From NCBI GenBank assembly GCA_040954595.2, contig CM082586.2:6262001-6326000 (forward strand): a stretch of DNA of 64,000 bases, given 5' to 3'. The notes beneath the pieces were generated by a model, which did not search any database, was not told the origin of the DNA, and saw nothing but the letters and a program-made list of their open reading frames with translations. Both the position numbers and the translations under genes were made by a program. This stretch comes from Balanoglossus misakiensis. Lineage: Eukaryota; Hemichordata. Below are positions 44,185 through 58,000 of the stretch, one piece after another (the first letter of the stretch is position 1; each line of letters opens with the position of its first letter).

Positions 44185-47100
44185 ATGGCGGGATGGATAT
44201 GGAAGACGCTTGTGCTCCTTTTCCCAGTGATTTTATTCTTACAAGTATCAAACTGTGCCGAATATGACGAGGATGTCAACGAGATGGACAGCTCAGAGGA
44301 CCAGTATGCCAGACAAGGTAAAAATGTACCATTCCAGCAGCCAGGTCATTTTCATGACCCCTACGTGACCTTACATCCTCGTGCTTCTTATGGTATGAAT
44401 CCACATCAGGTTGATTAAAACCTCGGCAAAACTCAGCTGCAGTCAATGAAGTATTTACAAAATTATAAATGTAGCTCTTTGTAAGCAAAAGTTTACACGT
44501 TTTGTCCCTAAATGTTGAATTTTGACAACCCAATACCACCGGATGTACGAGGCTGTAAGGTCATGTACGGGTCATGAAAGTGGTTATAGATGACGCATGG
44601 GTGAAGTTGAATATCGTATACGAATCAGCATCATTTATAATCAGAGCGTAGCAGAATCCTGCGTAAGGGTTCGTGAAACACACATTCAATATTTTAATTA
44701 TATTTATTTTTTAACTTGTGTTATTTGATTTAGTGTTAAACCTGACAATCAAGCCCTGGCTTTGTGGCTTAAAGTGTGACTATATTTGCTATTCACTTGG
44801 CCTGATGCAAACACCCGCAAATTACCTTTTAATTTTAACACAATTCCATTAATAAAACCAACCAAGCGATACTTTGTGTACTCAATTTGTAGCTTTCTGA
44901 GACAACATGACCTGCTTTACTAGTGTGTAACTATGAAATAAATTCTGGCAAATTGAACTGTTTTACATTTAGGGGGGTTGGTTACAGAACATTATTACTT
45001 GTTCGCATTGGTTGTGCCGAGCTTCAGACATATGCTGCACATATAGATTGGCAGAAACACCAAGATCTTGGTTTGAGAGTTGCCTTTTGTGAAGGCATGA
45101 CTTCAATATGTGCACAACACTCATAAGAGTAAATTCTGGACTCCCAAGAGGCTATAGAATCATTACCCTGTCTGTAATTCGTATCCTTTCGCTACTCCTA
45201 AACCCTACAGGGTGATGTGTAAACGCCCAGGGCTCATTGTCACTACACTTCCCAAAAGGTGAAATCCATGATCAGGAGTTCTGCTAAATTTCCATCAATT
45301 ACCACGACGCACTCTTCTACTCCCTACTCAGTGACATTAAGGAAAGCGTTTTATGTGTGGTCTGAAAGGACACTGATGTTAAATGAAATGCTAATTGGCT
45401 ATGATTTGAGGGTTATCAGAGACATCGGTGAATTTATCTACCTTGGGCATTCAGCGCTTCCCGTCATGAAAAAAACAACATTCGACCTTACCTATGTAAT
45501 ACCACTTTGCATCCTTTTTGGCGCAGCGCCAATGAAAGAGGGGGGGGGGGGGGACTTTAATGTCAGCTAGGGGGGGGGGAGGACTTTAATGTCAGCCGGG
45601 TTACTAACTTTAGTGCAAGAATTCTGGGGGCGGAATGACAGCGTCCATTGCATCCAACCACTGACTAGAGAACGGGACTTGAATGTGATTTAAAATTCAT
45701 GCTTCCTTGTCCACTTGTCATGAAATCATGTATAATACTGTTAAATACTGCTGTCGCAAACCCAGGCAGTTTTGACTTCAATATTTTGCTTTGATGTAAA
45801 GCGTGATAACGTAAAAGACTATTATATTTCCTGATAACGATCGTAACTTACTCTCTGCCCGACAGAAGGCTTCCTGGAGCGACTTATGTCTCTCCAACAA
45901 AGAAGACGTCTGGAAGATTACATCAGAGACCATATGACGTGAGTACTAGAATTTAAATAATTTCAAGTCAGAAACAAGAATTCGTTTATGCATACCTCAA
46001 CCGTCTCGTAAATTTTGAGAAAAAAATCGAATTGGTCAGTGATTGATTGATTGATCGATTGATATAATTATGATTACTGTTTTCAGGTTGACAAGAGCCA
46101 ATTTCGAAGAACCTGATCAGCTCGAAGACCCTGATCAGCATCCCTGTGAAGACGACACAAACATGGAAGAGCCTGACAGTCAGAGTGAGTAACTCAAGCT
46201 GATTGGTTCGGATTCCCGTAGTCACGTGACAGTTTGCAATCTTCCGGGTTTCCCATGCTTTGATTGCATGGGAGTCCTCCAATGCTTTACTGCTGCCATG
46301 CAAACTATGACGACGATAAAAGCACTCTCCTCAATGTCGAAACACTTCTGCGATGTCGAAGTTTGTTATGTTTAGAGCTGTGATTTTGCATTAAGGATCG
46401 CAACCTCATGGTTTGGTTTTTTTTCATTATCTTTGGAAATCTGACAGACAACTTTGAGATAAAACGTGGAACTCGCAGAGCAAGACCACGGTCATGCAGG
46501 TGTGTGCCAGACAGTAACATACTGTAAGTACTAATTAATCGACATACACTACTTTTCTTAACGGCGGTGATGAACTGAGTACTATATAATACATTTGACA
46601 TTTACGAAATCAGAATCAAAGCAATGGGAGTGGTCAATGTTTGGTCAGAATTTGCCCAAACTTGTGTTTCTTTTTAATTTTCTCAGTTGTACATTCACGA
46701 TTTTTGCAAATAGTGGAAGATAGGCTCTATACAACATATTACAATGTGTACGGCATTTGGCCATAAGAGTTTGATGGATATAGGTCACCAAGGTACAAAC
46801 TGGTCTGTACTATTATGGTACAATGGCATTTGTTTTCATTTGGCCCAATGGTATGGGGGCATTCACGGTTCGTTTACGAACCTACACGAAGTCAGTAGTT
46901 AAAATTCTGAGCTTTCAGTCAAGACCACACGCATACCATAGTTGTCACCGTTACAAGTGCAGACCGATAGTGGATAGTTTACACGCACAGTTGACCCATG
47001 TCAGTAAATATAGCCTTAAGATGTAAGTGTGTCTATATGAGAATGTACGCAACCCGCATACTAAGGAACTATGGACACTTCTAGATTTTGCACTTCAAAT

Positions 47101-48227
47101 GATAAACAATAATTCTGTTTTAGAATTAAACGCAGCGATGCCGATGACACAGAAGTTTGGCCCTACCAGGAAGAGAGAGAGACAGCAGAAGACTCGAGTG
47201 AAAATCTTGACCAAGGTAATCTATCCAGTTAGAAGTTCTAACAGTCAGTATACATGTACATTGACATATCAGTGGAAAACGAAACAAATTACATTCAGGG
47301 TGTTCGTATTCAATGAGGGGGACACGCTACTATAGTTGAACAATTAGTACAAATGTACATGGAACCTTACCACATACAAAATCTAACATAACAAAACTAA
47401 TCAATTTCAATTTATAATGTTTACACATGTTTTTAAAAGCACCTTGAATGTTTTCTTCCTCCACTAGGCGTTTTATCTCTCATGAATCGACTCAAACGGG
47501 GAGGGCGTGGAAAAGAAGGAAGAAAATCGAAAGCCATTAAGATTGTCAGGCTCCCGGATACAAACATGCTGTGAGTTTTTATGCTGTTTTTCTGCTAATA
47601 CGGCTGCAAAACAGGGCTGTGTTAGGCTACATGTATCATTTTTGACATCAGAGAAAGGAAAGCATATTCATTTAAAGAATATACCTTTTTCATATGTCTA
47701 GCGACCGCTTGCAGCCATCATCAATTTGTTACTCATTATTTCTCCATACACCGCAGAGAACCATGTCGTCTATAGCTACACAAATTTCTTGAAACCTTGT
47801 ACTTATTTAACTCTCAGGGCTTTGCGTAGCGAACCCACAAGAAGCCAAGACAGCTCAAATGAAGAATTCGGTGAAGGTAACACTGACCTTGTATTGTTTG
47901 TTTGTTTGTTTGTTTGTTTTTTTGTTTTTGTTTATTTGTGTTGTTGTTTTTGTTCATATGTTTGTTTATTTTTGAAGATTTCACTGACCCAAATTCTTCC
48001 ATTCTCGCCCACAATGTGACACGTTTCAGCACAACTTACCAACAATGTACGACTGTGTTTTTTATGTTAAACACAATGATTTCTGCTTCTTTATACAGCT
48101 TACCCGATAGGAAACATGATGAAACGGTTCAAGCAACGCAGGGGTAGAAAGAGGCCGAGAATCGGCGACACAAACATGCTGTAAGTATAATAGTTAGCTT
48201 TCTCATCATCATCATCATCACCATCAC

Positions 48228-48262
<35 letters not shown>

Positions 48263-48269
48263 CCACCAC

Positions 48270-48335
<66 letters not shown>

Positions 48336-48352
48336 TATCATCACCACGTACC

Positions 48353-48386
<34 letters not shown>

Positions 48387-50596
48387 TCATCATCAGTATG
48401 ATCTGATTCTGTTCACACTGATCAATCACTGGCCTGACACCACTTCCCCCGAAAACTCCCCCCCCCCCCTCCACCCATCTTCCTGTTGTAACCTGTCAAC
48501 CCCTATTTTACCGTGGCCAGACTACGACGCGGAGGCGAGAACATGAATGAGCCAGAGGAGAACTATTACCAAGAAGGGACAGAAACGACAGAAGCTAAAC
48601 TTCTGAGTAAGTATCCCCACATTAAATTATGCCTTGTTTAGTATACATGGTGATATGCAACTGATTGTAAAGTATTTAGCAGATGTGATGCTATCATGTG
48701 TGATTCTTATCGAAGGAATTCCCTCCAGGGAGGAAGTTTCTAATTTCATTTGCCTAGATGATCATCAAACTGTTTGTTTTCAAAACAATGGGAAAATATA
48801 TAATTATTATGCTATATTCCAACCTCTTGGAAATAATAAGAAGTAATATAGATTTAATCGGTTTTAATGATGTTCTTTTATTATTTGTAGACGCCACAGT
48901 GGAAGCTCGACCAGAAACAGAGAGGGGTAAGAGAATATTAGTTATGTAAATGGTGTGCATTTCTACTGTGTGGAGAGACAGTGTAGAACTGCCTTGGCGA
49001 ATTGTCTATAAATATCATGTGTGTGAATAGGAGGGAAAATGCGGCATCGGAAACTGAGGTTACCTGATTGTTTTACTATGAAAAAGCATATGTCACTCCT
49101 AAAATAGGTTATTTTTCCTTGTCTATATGTCAAGTGGTTCTGGCGGTATGATACAGACTGTTTAATCCGAACTCCACGAGACCATATCTGATACTCCTAG
49201 TGGTTATAGGCAATCTATGCCATTGTGTCACAGGACAAAAAAACACATGGTGAATTCTGCACCTGGTCTACATTTATACAAAACCTGATTTGTATTTCTT
49301 GGCCAGCTAACCATTGTTAGAGTCTCGCGATGAGTTGAAAATCATTCATTGTCTCCAGTGCACTGACTCCTGTCTGTTTGTGTTGCAGATTTGAAGTCCT
49401 TCGGGGACATTGGTGGACGAATGTAAGTTACAATGAATTTATTCTAGAGACAACGTTCTGGCATTAATCTGTGTGGTTAAATCCCAATTTCAGTTCATAT
49501 GCTATGACTGCCATGAATAGTGCCCAAGCCATGGTATTTTAGTAAGGTCCAGCTGAGGCTGAATTTCAGAAAAGTACTTCCACGATACACGTGATGTCAT
49601 TTTAGGAATATTGACACAGGCCTTATTCGCGCCAGGCACGTTGTCATTACCATACCCCCATATTTCACTTCCCCTTTCATTTAATCTCATAAAGAATTAT
49701 GCGGGAAATCACCGAAGAAGAAGGCAACCCGGAAGAAGGCACAGACGATGGTGAGCAACGTTCTCTGTTGAATTCATTCTCCATGACGCCACTCTAGTAT
49801 ATACATTGATGTTGAGGTGCGGTAGTTCATTGCGTACGGTGCAATGATATAACGAGAGGAAGCGATAGCTTGTTTTCTGTACAGTCACTTACTTTATTGG
49901 ACACCAACATGTGTAGTGGATGAACATCACTGACCAAGTCTGAACTGAGTTGAACACCCACAAGAACGGAAAAACCCCACCAAACTTACATAACACATAC
50001 ATGCATAATGAGACTATCATTTACATATCAAAGAAAGTGACCATCTGGGTAAAGTTCAGTTTACTCCAACACATCGTCGCAAACCACGGCCCTTTTATTG
50101 TGTACAATCAGCATAGTTTAGCTCTACACATGAGTGGTGTGGTAATATTACCATAGTTCCCAATTATGCAGTAGAGTTGTTTGATAAATAAAGTTTCAGA
50201 GTTTTTCAACGGTTTTATATATTTAATCTTTTGGTTTTATTTTCTCTAAATTTTGACCAGATATCTTCAGCTCGCTCGACATTGTTGATAGACTCCTATT
50301 AGAAGCGTACAAGTAAGTTATATCACCTCAAAGTTACATGTATGTGAGTACTGTTTATGAGTCATTTTTCAGTTCAGTTATTCATATCACATAAATCAAA
50401 ATCTCGAACGTTTAGCTCAAGACAACTTTAGACTATTTCCTTTAAAGATATAGAATAAAAATTGTGGGTCACCATGCAAAAAAGGCCGAGGTCATCAGTG
50501 ATTGAACGATTAGAAGAATCATAGTGTCCTACAAATAACTTTACTTTCTCAAACAGGAATTGGCTCAACGAGATTGATGGGGACACTGACCAATAA
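44185..50596 (+). CDS. Secreted precursor made of repeated basic/acidic two-exon modules (family not recognised)
   Basis: Fourteen coding exons sum to 1020 nt (339 residues plus stop): 44185-44317, 45866-45938, 46087-46184, 46448-46523, 47124-47215, 47468-47570, 47818-47876, 48099-48180, 48521-48606, 48891-48926, 49389-49422, 49695-49750, 50261-50312, 50557-50596. The first encodes a signal peptide (hydrophobic core LVLLFPVILFLQV, probable cleavage after SNC or nearby) and an acidic start. The rest alternates between exons in phase 1-to-2, mostly basic, and exons in phase 2-to-1, mostly acidic. A motif D-(T/S)-N-(M/I)-L closes three of the basic exons (VPDSNIL, LPDTNML, IGDTNML). Several basic exons begin with a short hydrophobic/basic helix such as GVLSLMNRLKR. 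Basic cleavage-like sites include a furin-type RLKR and multiple KR/RR. It could be a multi-peptide precursor or a structural secreted protein. Only three cysteines lie beyond the signal peptide region. ATTAAA at 50761 is a plausible polyadenylation signal. Confidence 0.78.
44346..44584 (+). mobile_element. Complete MITE-like inverted-repeat element in the precursor gene
   Basis: The left end has TTCATGACCCCTACGTGACC then ACATCCTCGTGCTTC. The right end, at about 44540-44583, has ACGAGGCTGTAAGGTCATGT then ACGGGTCATGAAAGTGG, the inverse of the left. The element is about 240 bp, non-coding, about 30 bp downstream of the first coding exon, and of the same family as 26428-26684. Confidence 0.8.
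45540..45598. repeat. G-run tandem duplication
   Basis: Two copies of a unit made of a run of G followed by GACTTTAATGTCAGC lie side by side in an intron of the precursor gene. Nothing is encoded. Confidence 0.85.
47891..47960. repeat. TTTG-rich repeat in an intron of the precursor gene
   Basis: TTTG units grade into TTTTG and TTG/TTTA variants between coding exons 7 and 8 of the precursor gene. Confidence 0.9.
48199..48394. repeat. ATC trinucleotide repeat in an intron of the precursor gene
   Basis: An array of ATC, with ACC interruptions, begins about 20 bp after the donor of coding exon 8. It opens poly-Asp and poly-Met frames on the minus strand that are not genes. A C-run follows at about 48461. 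Confidence 0.97.
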
Positions 50597-50760
50597 GAAG
50601 AAAGCATACAGCCAGGTGCAAACGAGGATGCTAATATTTGGTTGTTGGTCTCGGATATGATTAAATCCTTCATTGTTTCTACATGTATTTAATTTTTAAC
50701 CAGAGAAATTCTTGTAGTGTTAACTGATCATGGGTACAGCCCGTTATTTCATTATTTGTA

Positions 50761-50766
50761 ATTAAA
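50761..50766 (+). terminator. Probable polyadenylation signal (ATTAAA) of the precursor gene
   Basis: ATTAAA lies 165 nt after the stop codon at 50594-50596. It is the most common variant of AATAAA. No stronger signal is seen closer to the stop. Confidence 0.45.
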
Positions 50767-53700
50767 GTCATGACTCAATTTCTGAAACTTCATCGGCGGA
50801 TTACTTTTATTACACGGCGTTGTTGACTCGCCTGAGACACGTGTCCGTCACATGACTCATCATGCTAACCCTCACAGACAAAGAGAAAAGAATCGATCGA
50901 GTACAATTGTCAGAGTGACTGTTCACCGGGGATCACAGAAGCGAGCAGCGCCACCACTGACAGAACTAAGAAAATACAATGTGGCAATGATTTCTACAAA
51001 TTACTGACCGTGATATGATTTATGGTGTGGTGTGTTGTGGTGTGGCGCGGCGTGGTGTGGTGTGGTGTGAGATGATATAGAATATGATATGACGTAGGGT
51101 TTTCCTTTGCGGGTGTTGACGATCATTGAAAATGCACGCGTGCACACTATTCATAAACGAACAGCGAGCTGTTGGAGAAGTGCTTCATTAATGAAATTTG
51201 GAAGGGGTGTCTAACTTGCCACGGAGGTCATTTACTCAACTTAGAAACTCGTCTGGCGCAATGCTTTTGTTTCTCTGTGTGGCGGTGTCTAGGATCGAAA
51301 CTATTTTCCCTTTTGGCGAGTACCGTATCTAGGAAAAAAATATAAAGACGATGGAAATTTACATCTACAGTCACGATGTTATTTCAGCAATATGACATTC
51401 GTACTTGTGTGGCCAGTTCTGATTGGGTGTTGTCGTGACAGGTAATATGTGATTAGCACACGATTGTAAATGATGTTTGAACAATGCAGATGTCTATGTG
51501 TCATAAACGTGGTAAATTCAATCTATAGATTAAATCATCTTGATTGATTGTGTTTATTATGGAACGTTATCTATGCACATTGTTTAATTGATTTATTGCA
51601 TATGAGATCTGCAATGCCCTTTGTCCATAGAAACGTATGAACTGACAAGGGTTTGACAATGGGTGGACTTTGGGTGATTGTTCCCGTTTTCGGGTGAAGT
51701 TGGAATTCCCATTTAAATATCCATTTTCTAAATCTGACAAAAACCTCACCATTACGAGTTTTCATTAAAGCCTACATAATCGTCAAGAATTTACTAAAAA
51801 ACAGGAACTTGACTCAGAACGAAATATGGACGAAGAGATATAATGCACACGTTCAGCAAAGCACAAACAGAAACAGTGGGCTGCGCGTGCGTAGATACGA
51901 AAAATGAGACGAGGGGTTGAAATATGGAAGATTCATTGCCCGTACACGCGCATAAATAAAATAACTGTCAATTTATTAACGGAATATGAGTGTCATAAAG
52001 CTCCTAAATAAACACCTGTCAAATTCCAGTAGCCACTGTCAATATACTGAACAAATAAAATAGCGAGTGTCTGTCAGATACCGTGTCTGGATATAAGTCA
52101 AGGAGAGGTAATTTTATCCGTTAATGCGGGTGAAATGTTTTATAAACCAGGCAGTTATACCAGGTTCAGACAGGGAAATTTTTGAGACTCTAGGCCTATT
52201 TGCCTATGGTAAACAGAGAGCATTAATCCTTTGAGTCGCTTGCGTCCACACACACCTAGTTGTATAGGCGCTGAGGCTCGGCCCCATGGGTTGCGGAGAG
52301 ATGTTAATCCTCACAACGGCTCAGGTCTGCCCGGCAAAGCCGTCTCAAATCTGGGCCGTTTCAGGACCACTTATACCGTCCACACACGATTTTTGAAGAC
52401 GGTTTCTAATCTGAGGCGCTTCAGAACCGTATTAATGGTGCCTGTGTGACCCCCATATTAGCCACTTGAAAAAAAAAGACGAAAGTACGTTGACACTCCT
52501 GCGGTACCTGGAACGAAACTGGTACGGCGACCAACCTTCAATTGGTCTAGAATGAATGGGAGGTGGAGATTGAAGCTCAGAATGGAAAGTCTGACGAATG
52601 CACAAAATAATTTCTGTTGTTGGAATAATATGTCTTGGTATTCGAAATCTCTCAGGGAAAATGTAATATTTCTTGGACGAAATGTGAAATGCCCATTTCC
52701 AATTGGCATTACTTCGTTGCATTTACTTCCTTCTCGAGGAAGGCGGTCCTTCTCAAGCACTACTCTTCAAACACGTCCTTTCATCCAAACGAATTTATAG
52801 CCGACCGACATACTGTATGTCTTGCTTTTGTCCCAAATCAAACACTGACTCAGCGAATAGTTTTGTACTTTTCGTTCTGTTATGTCAGTTTGCCATGTAT
52901 AAGCCTTCTGTTGATTTTTATCAGCATGAATTGATGGTGCCTCAATGTGTAACCACGTGATACATTTCGGCGTTTCTCATGGGGGACGGTCGCTAAGCCT
53001 GCATTTCGTTTCTCATGTCACATAAATCGAAAATATACCAGAAGTGAAATAAAGGAAAGGATTTTCACCTATTCGGGGCATCTTACACACCCCTAACATC
53101 CAGGAAAAGGCGAGCGAAAAAAATGACGACTATTGTGCGACAGTGAAAGTTGAGCAAATCGCGGCTATCAACAAGTGGTCCTACCACATTTCCTGTTCAA
53201 AGACACCTTTTACCAGGCTATAAAGTTCCATTTGTCAAGTGGGACATAACTTAATTTGATTTACAGTGTGAATGGAATTTCAACAAATAAAGCTAAACTA
53301 AATTACAACTGGCGGACTGCCAAGCCAGGTTTGCAGTATACTCCCCCTCCGTTTCTTTGCTATGCCCTAATAATTCCAGCAGCTGAGAGCCAATGAAAAG
53401 TAGACTAGATACCGGATTACTTGTTGGGTCTTGGCGGCATCTGTGTCTACCTGAATTCAGCTGATTCCTTCATATGCACATTATCGATCTAAGCATACAT
53501 GGTTGGCGTTAGCCCAAGTTAGCCAAAGGGTAATGGTAACTTTCACGAGTCAAACATATGTGCACTATTTAAAGGGATTATTTATAGTTCAAGAGACCAA
53601 CTTTTTAGATTAAACTTTTCTCTCTCCCCTTGTCTCTCTGTCTCTATTTCTCTGTCTGCCTCTCTCTCTCTCTCTCTCTCTGTCTCAGTCTGTCTGTCTG

Positions 53701-54759
53701 TCTCTCTGTGTGTGTGTCTCTCTCTCCATGCCAGTCCCCCCAAAAGAATCGTGAATTTTATGCGGTTCCGGATCTGAGAGAGGAAAAGCAAGAATTGAAG
53801 TTGCGGTTGCGGTTACCAATAAAGTCATCATTTCTCAAAAACAAATCTTTACCAAGCTTTCGCCTACAAACAAGGACCCCGGCCAAAAGGTAAACACGGA
53901 GCCTATCGCTAGATGTGCTTTTAATCATCTTGTACTAGTAGAAACAAATGCATAAACGAAGTTCGATCACTTGAAAACTCGCTCTCCGGCCCGGTGATAA
54001 GCAGATCTTCCGGCGCACAAACGGAACCGTTAGGCGCAGTGCCGTGCACAAACTCGAGATGCTAATGTGACTCTTTGAATTCCACAAGAGACCGAGACCC
54101 GGGATAACAACTGGGTCTCTTGAATAGTGTTTTCCACAAAATGCAAGCTCGACACAGACGAATGTTCACGTTCACGTGACTTCGTCAAGGCCACTACAAT
54201 GGCACGGGTTACTGTCGGAGATTTACAATACTTTGTTGTAAAAAACCCCTCTGTCCAATTTAATGAATTTGATACTCTCGTATATTCTTAAGAGTCTCGG
54301 ACGCAGTTTCGGTGTAAACTTACATGTATAACCATTGAGATTTGTGAAATAATTACGCGTCGCATTATGTAGATTTTCTGTACATTGAACCCGGAAACGC
54401 AACAGTGCCGCCAGCCAACTGGCCCACGTTGGTTGTGAGTGTGTCAGATGGCCTATCAAATCGTTGTGGGCTGAGATTTAAGTGCGTGGCTGGAGAGCTG
54501 GCGATTCAGTACACATCTTGAATGTGCACATCTTGGTCACAGCGTGGCGCACCTGTTAAAACTCCGTTAACGTTCTTGAAAACTCAACAGGGTATACAAG
54601 AACAGAAGTTTGCAACGGTCAACCGAAGTTTGTTTGGTCTACCTTGAACGGACAATCGACTGAACACTGTGTCCTTTAAATCTCTCGAGGCGCTGCGACT
54701 GACTTTGAACTAGAGTAAGGCTGGGAAGATATGAGCGAGGAGGGCACGCGCCTGTCAGT
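50767..54759. other. Intergenic region
   Basis: No exon is supported. Contents include TGGTG-type repeats at about 51019-51071 and a degenerate direct repeat at about 52320-52450 (two similar halves with TCTAATCTGAGGC/TCAAATCTGGGCC and a CCACACAC core), possibly a mobile-element remnant. A CT/TG-rich tract lies at 53618-53728. Just before 54760 lies the untranslated leader of the next gene; I see no clear TATA box. Confidence 0.5.
53618..53728. repeat. CT/TG-rich simple repeat
   Basis: Impure CT, CTGT and TG dinucleotide runs. They open Ser/Leu/Cys and Arg/Glu frames on the two strands that are not genes. Confidence 0.9.
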
Positions 54760-55087
54760 ATGACGACAAGGTGGTTTGTTCTGACGGGCCTCGTGTGCCT
54801 GGCGCTGGGCGGCCTGACGGGCGCGTCGGGCCAGTCCTGCAGCCTGACTGGGGACAACCTGCACGTCACCGCGGGATCAACATGTACCATCTCACCGGGG
54901 TTCCACAGCGGGCCACTTGACACCCTGCGAGTCGACGGCACCCTCGTCATCGAGAACAGCGGGGACACCTTCGTCCAAATCGTCGCCAAGTACGTCGAAA
55001 TCAGTTCGACGGGGCGAGTCACGGCCGACGGGAAGGGTTACGCAGGCGGACTGGGTCCCGGCGCCGGGAATTCCGCCGGGTCTGGAG
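54760..55087 (+). CDS. First exon of a secreted Gly-rich protein (incomplete)
   Basis: The ATG at 54760 opens 109 codons ending at a donor (GGAG|GTGAGA) after 55087 in phase 1. A signal peptide (FVLTGLVCLALGGL core, probable cleavage near GASG) is followed by a segment with DTLRVDGTLVIENSG and AKYVEISSTGRVTADGKGY, then a Gly-rich stretch GLGPGAGNSAGSGG. The strand-turn pattern and the GKGY...GPG signature suggest a parallel beta-helix type extracellular protein. I cannot name the family. GC content is well above that of the neighbours. I found no second exon in the remaining 8.9 kb. Confidence 0.65.
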
Positions 55088-58000
55088 GTGAGAACAATTT
55101 TGATTTTTTCGTATCATGGGACGAATTCGGCCGGGTATATAAACCGTGCCTTATGATCCACGCCAAGTTCAATAGTTCAATCTTTATTGTAAACACCATT
55201 AAGGTCAAATTACGCAAACCATCCCGCAAAAGAAAACGTTACAATATTCGGAATGGTGCGCAAGGAAGCCCGCGGTAACCCCCAACATTAATTGCAAAGC
55301 TGAGCTGTCCTACTTGCGAAATGAATGATGTCCATCCACAACCCCAACTCTAGTTTGCGCCTCAATGTTTAGATGACATCGCCTGGATCTGTCCCCCCCC
55401 CCCCGCCCCCTTCACATGCCGTCGCAATGCCCAAAATCCAAAAGAACGTCTTCAGTAGTGTTTTACTAGTAACATATGATACCGATCAACAATCCGGCCA
55501 ATTCTGTTTCCAAGATGAATTAAACCCGAAAACCGGACGATTCGCATTCTGTTTCTAATGATCGATTGTGAGACTTTGCATTGGCAACGAATTCCAGTTT
55601 ATATTTTAGGCATGCCCGGCCGCATACGAGTGCATGCATGGTCAATTTCCACTCTATAGTCAGGTATCCGGTGTTCAGACTCGCGTTGAATAAATTTGCA
55701 GCTGCTATTCAAACACACTCCATTCGAGACGCATGAAGCTTGAATCACTTTTTGGCACTTCGGTTACAAAATGTTTAAACTGGCCACTTACACAATAAAA
55801 CACGCTGTCGTAAACCTGTTTACTCTCGGTGGGTTCGTGCAAGTTCGAAGGGCAGTGTCCATGGCGTCCTCTGCTAGTATAAATCAGTAAACATATATTC
55901 CTTCGAAGCACGGTCGTGTTCGAAGACTTCTCCGAGTTCATCCAATTCGTACTTTACACAGTATTCCAGGCACATTATAAAACATTAGTGAGTCTAGTGT
56001 AATGATGTATCCACAAGCACATCCGTGGATGCTCTCGGCATCATATCTTTCCATATAAAAGCATATAGACAGCAACGAACGCAAGAGCTGTCATGCATGT
56101 AGCCAATAATCTAGAAAGAGTTTGCAGATTCGGCAAACCCGAAGTCTTTACCTCACTCACTCACTCACTCTCTCACTCTTGTCTTGTCACTTTTGTCTTC
56201 AGTTTATCTCCGTGGTACGTTTTTAAAACACGGACATCAAAATTTGACATGCGTGACGATTTTAATCTAGAGACACGCGAGCACTAAACTCAGCATCAAT
56301 TTTCATTAATTACTGCTCGATATTGAATTACATGTAGAGTCAATTTAGAAAGTTTTCATCCACTACAAACCATTATATTCCAAATTAGTCAGGAAATTAC
56401 ATTTTAAATACACGTGTAATCTCTAACGACAAGCGACTACAATGCGGGGAAGTCTGTTTTCAAACACTCTATCCGCTCAGGACAAGCACCCAGAATCTTT
56501 GCATATCCACCGCGCAATATCCGACTGCAATTCCGAGAATATAATATACGATATGTCCATTCTTTGTTAGCAGTGATAGAATTACATGGACAGACACAGG
56601 AAGTTCGGTGACCCTTCGCCAAACTGGAATAATTCGAACAGGGACACACTGAAAAATGGGACAGTTGCACACAATGTATTCCTCCTCAGAAACCAATGTT
56701 ATAACGTCGTGGTAGGCTTCATATTAATGGAGCACACTCGCGGCAGCAAACTTGAGCCCATCATGTGTCTGTGGACTACAGCTACTGAAACTGCAGAGAC
56801 CTTGGATAACCAGGTTGTTGTTCTGGGCCCCCTGACTTTGGGATAAGTTTTTTTTCGTAAAAGAAAAGGGGTAGCCCGCGGAATAATGTACTGTAATTAC
56901 TGTGCTAGTCAGTATGGCGACAAATTCCATGTCCAAAGACTTTTGCTCGAAGGAAGTAACCCGATAACAGTGCTCGAGAGTTCATTTTATTTCCAATTGA
57001 AAGTATTCGATTAATTTCTTGTTTCTGCTCGCATATTTTGTAGTCAGTGCCACAGAAAAAAATGTTCAATTACGTTATCCATGATGGCTGGATGGTCGAT
57101 AGGATGACAAAAGTCCCGGCGGTTTGTATTTTTTCGCTGTCCACGAATTTCCAGGCCAAAATACCACATTGAGTCCTGGTCGATTTTAGTTGAGTTTGGA
57201 ATATTTTTTTGCCGTTTGACAATTTTAGGTTGAAGATCTAGACATAAATTTGAAATGATAATATTCAGGGCATGCAGGCGACTTTTCGAATTCATGTTCC
57301 TGTCTGCAAGACAAAAATCCTATTGATGTCTCTGCAGCACATCAGGCTTGTGTTGTGTTATACAGTTGCCATGGCGACCCAGATATTGGGCTATTTTGGA
57401 ATGTTTTGGCCTGTGCGACTTTTCTGATTCGCGGAAAGTACAGTTGACGATATCAGACCATTCAGCCTCAGAAGGTTATTCCTTGTTCATTCTTTCCCAA
57501 GAGCGAGACAAAAAATGTGGTCTTCGCAGACATTTTTTCTTCGGCTCTATATAAGTAGGCCGTTGACTCTGACAGTCCCTCCTAAATCTTAGCCAACAAC
57601 TGTGTCAGTTAAAGAGTTGTGTATTGTCCGTCGGTGACACAATAGGAGATGTATGAGGTCATCTTGAACCTGGGCACACACTCACTCAACTGATAAATTG
57701 CAAGTCAGCCATGTCATATCAAATTCAAAGAGAATGACAGCATTTACTGAGCCATAGAAACATCTGAGAGGTTTTCCTTCGTGATCTGGCTTAGTTTTGA
57801 CACTATATTCAAAGTCGCATTAACTGGTACTTGACGTTTTTATTTGTTTCGGAGTCCGGTTTCTGGGGTCGTGAACCAGAAGTCTTAAGTTGGGAATAGT
57901 GGAGATCTGAAAAGGAAAAAACGCAATAAGCTTGGTGAGCCTAGAAGGGAATAATTGAAATTATGAGTTTGTTATATTTCTTCATATACATTCTGAAATA

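Noticed and set aside
48100-48474. Minus-strand poly-Asp and poly-Met frames
   Set aside because: They arise from the ATC trinucleotide repeat in an intron of the precursor gene.
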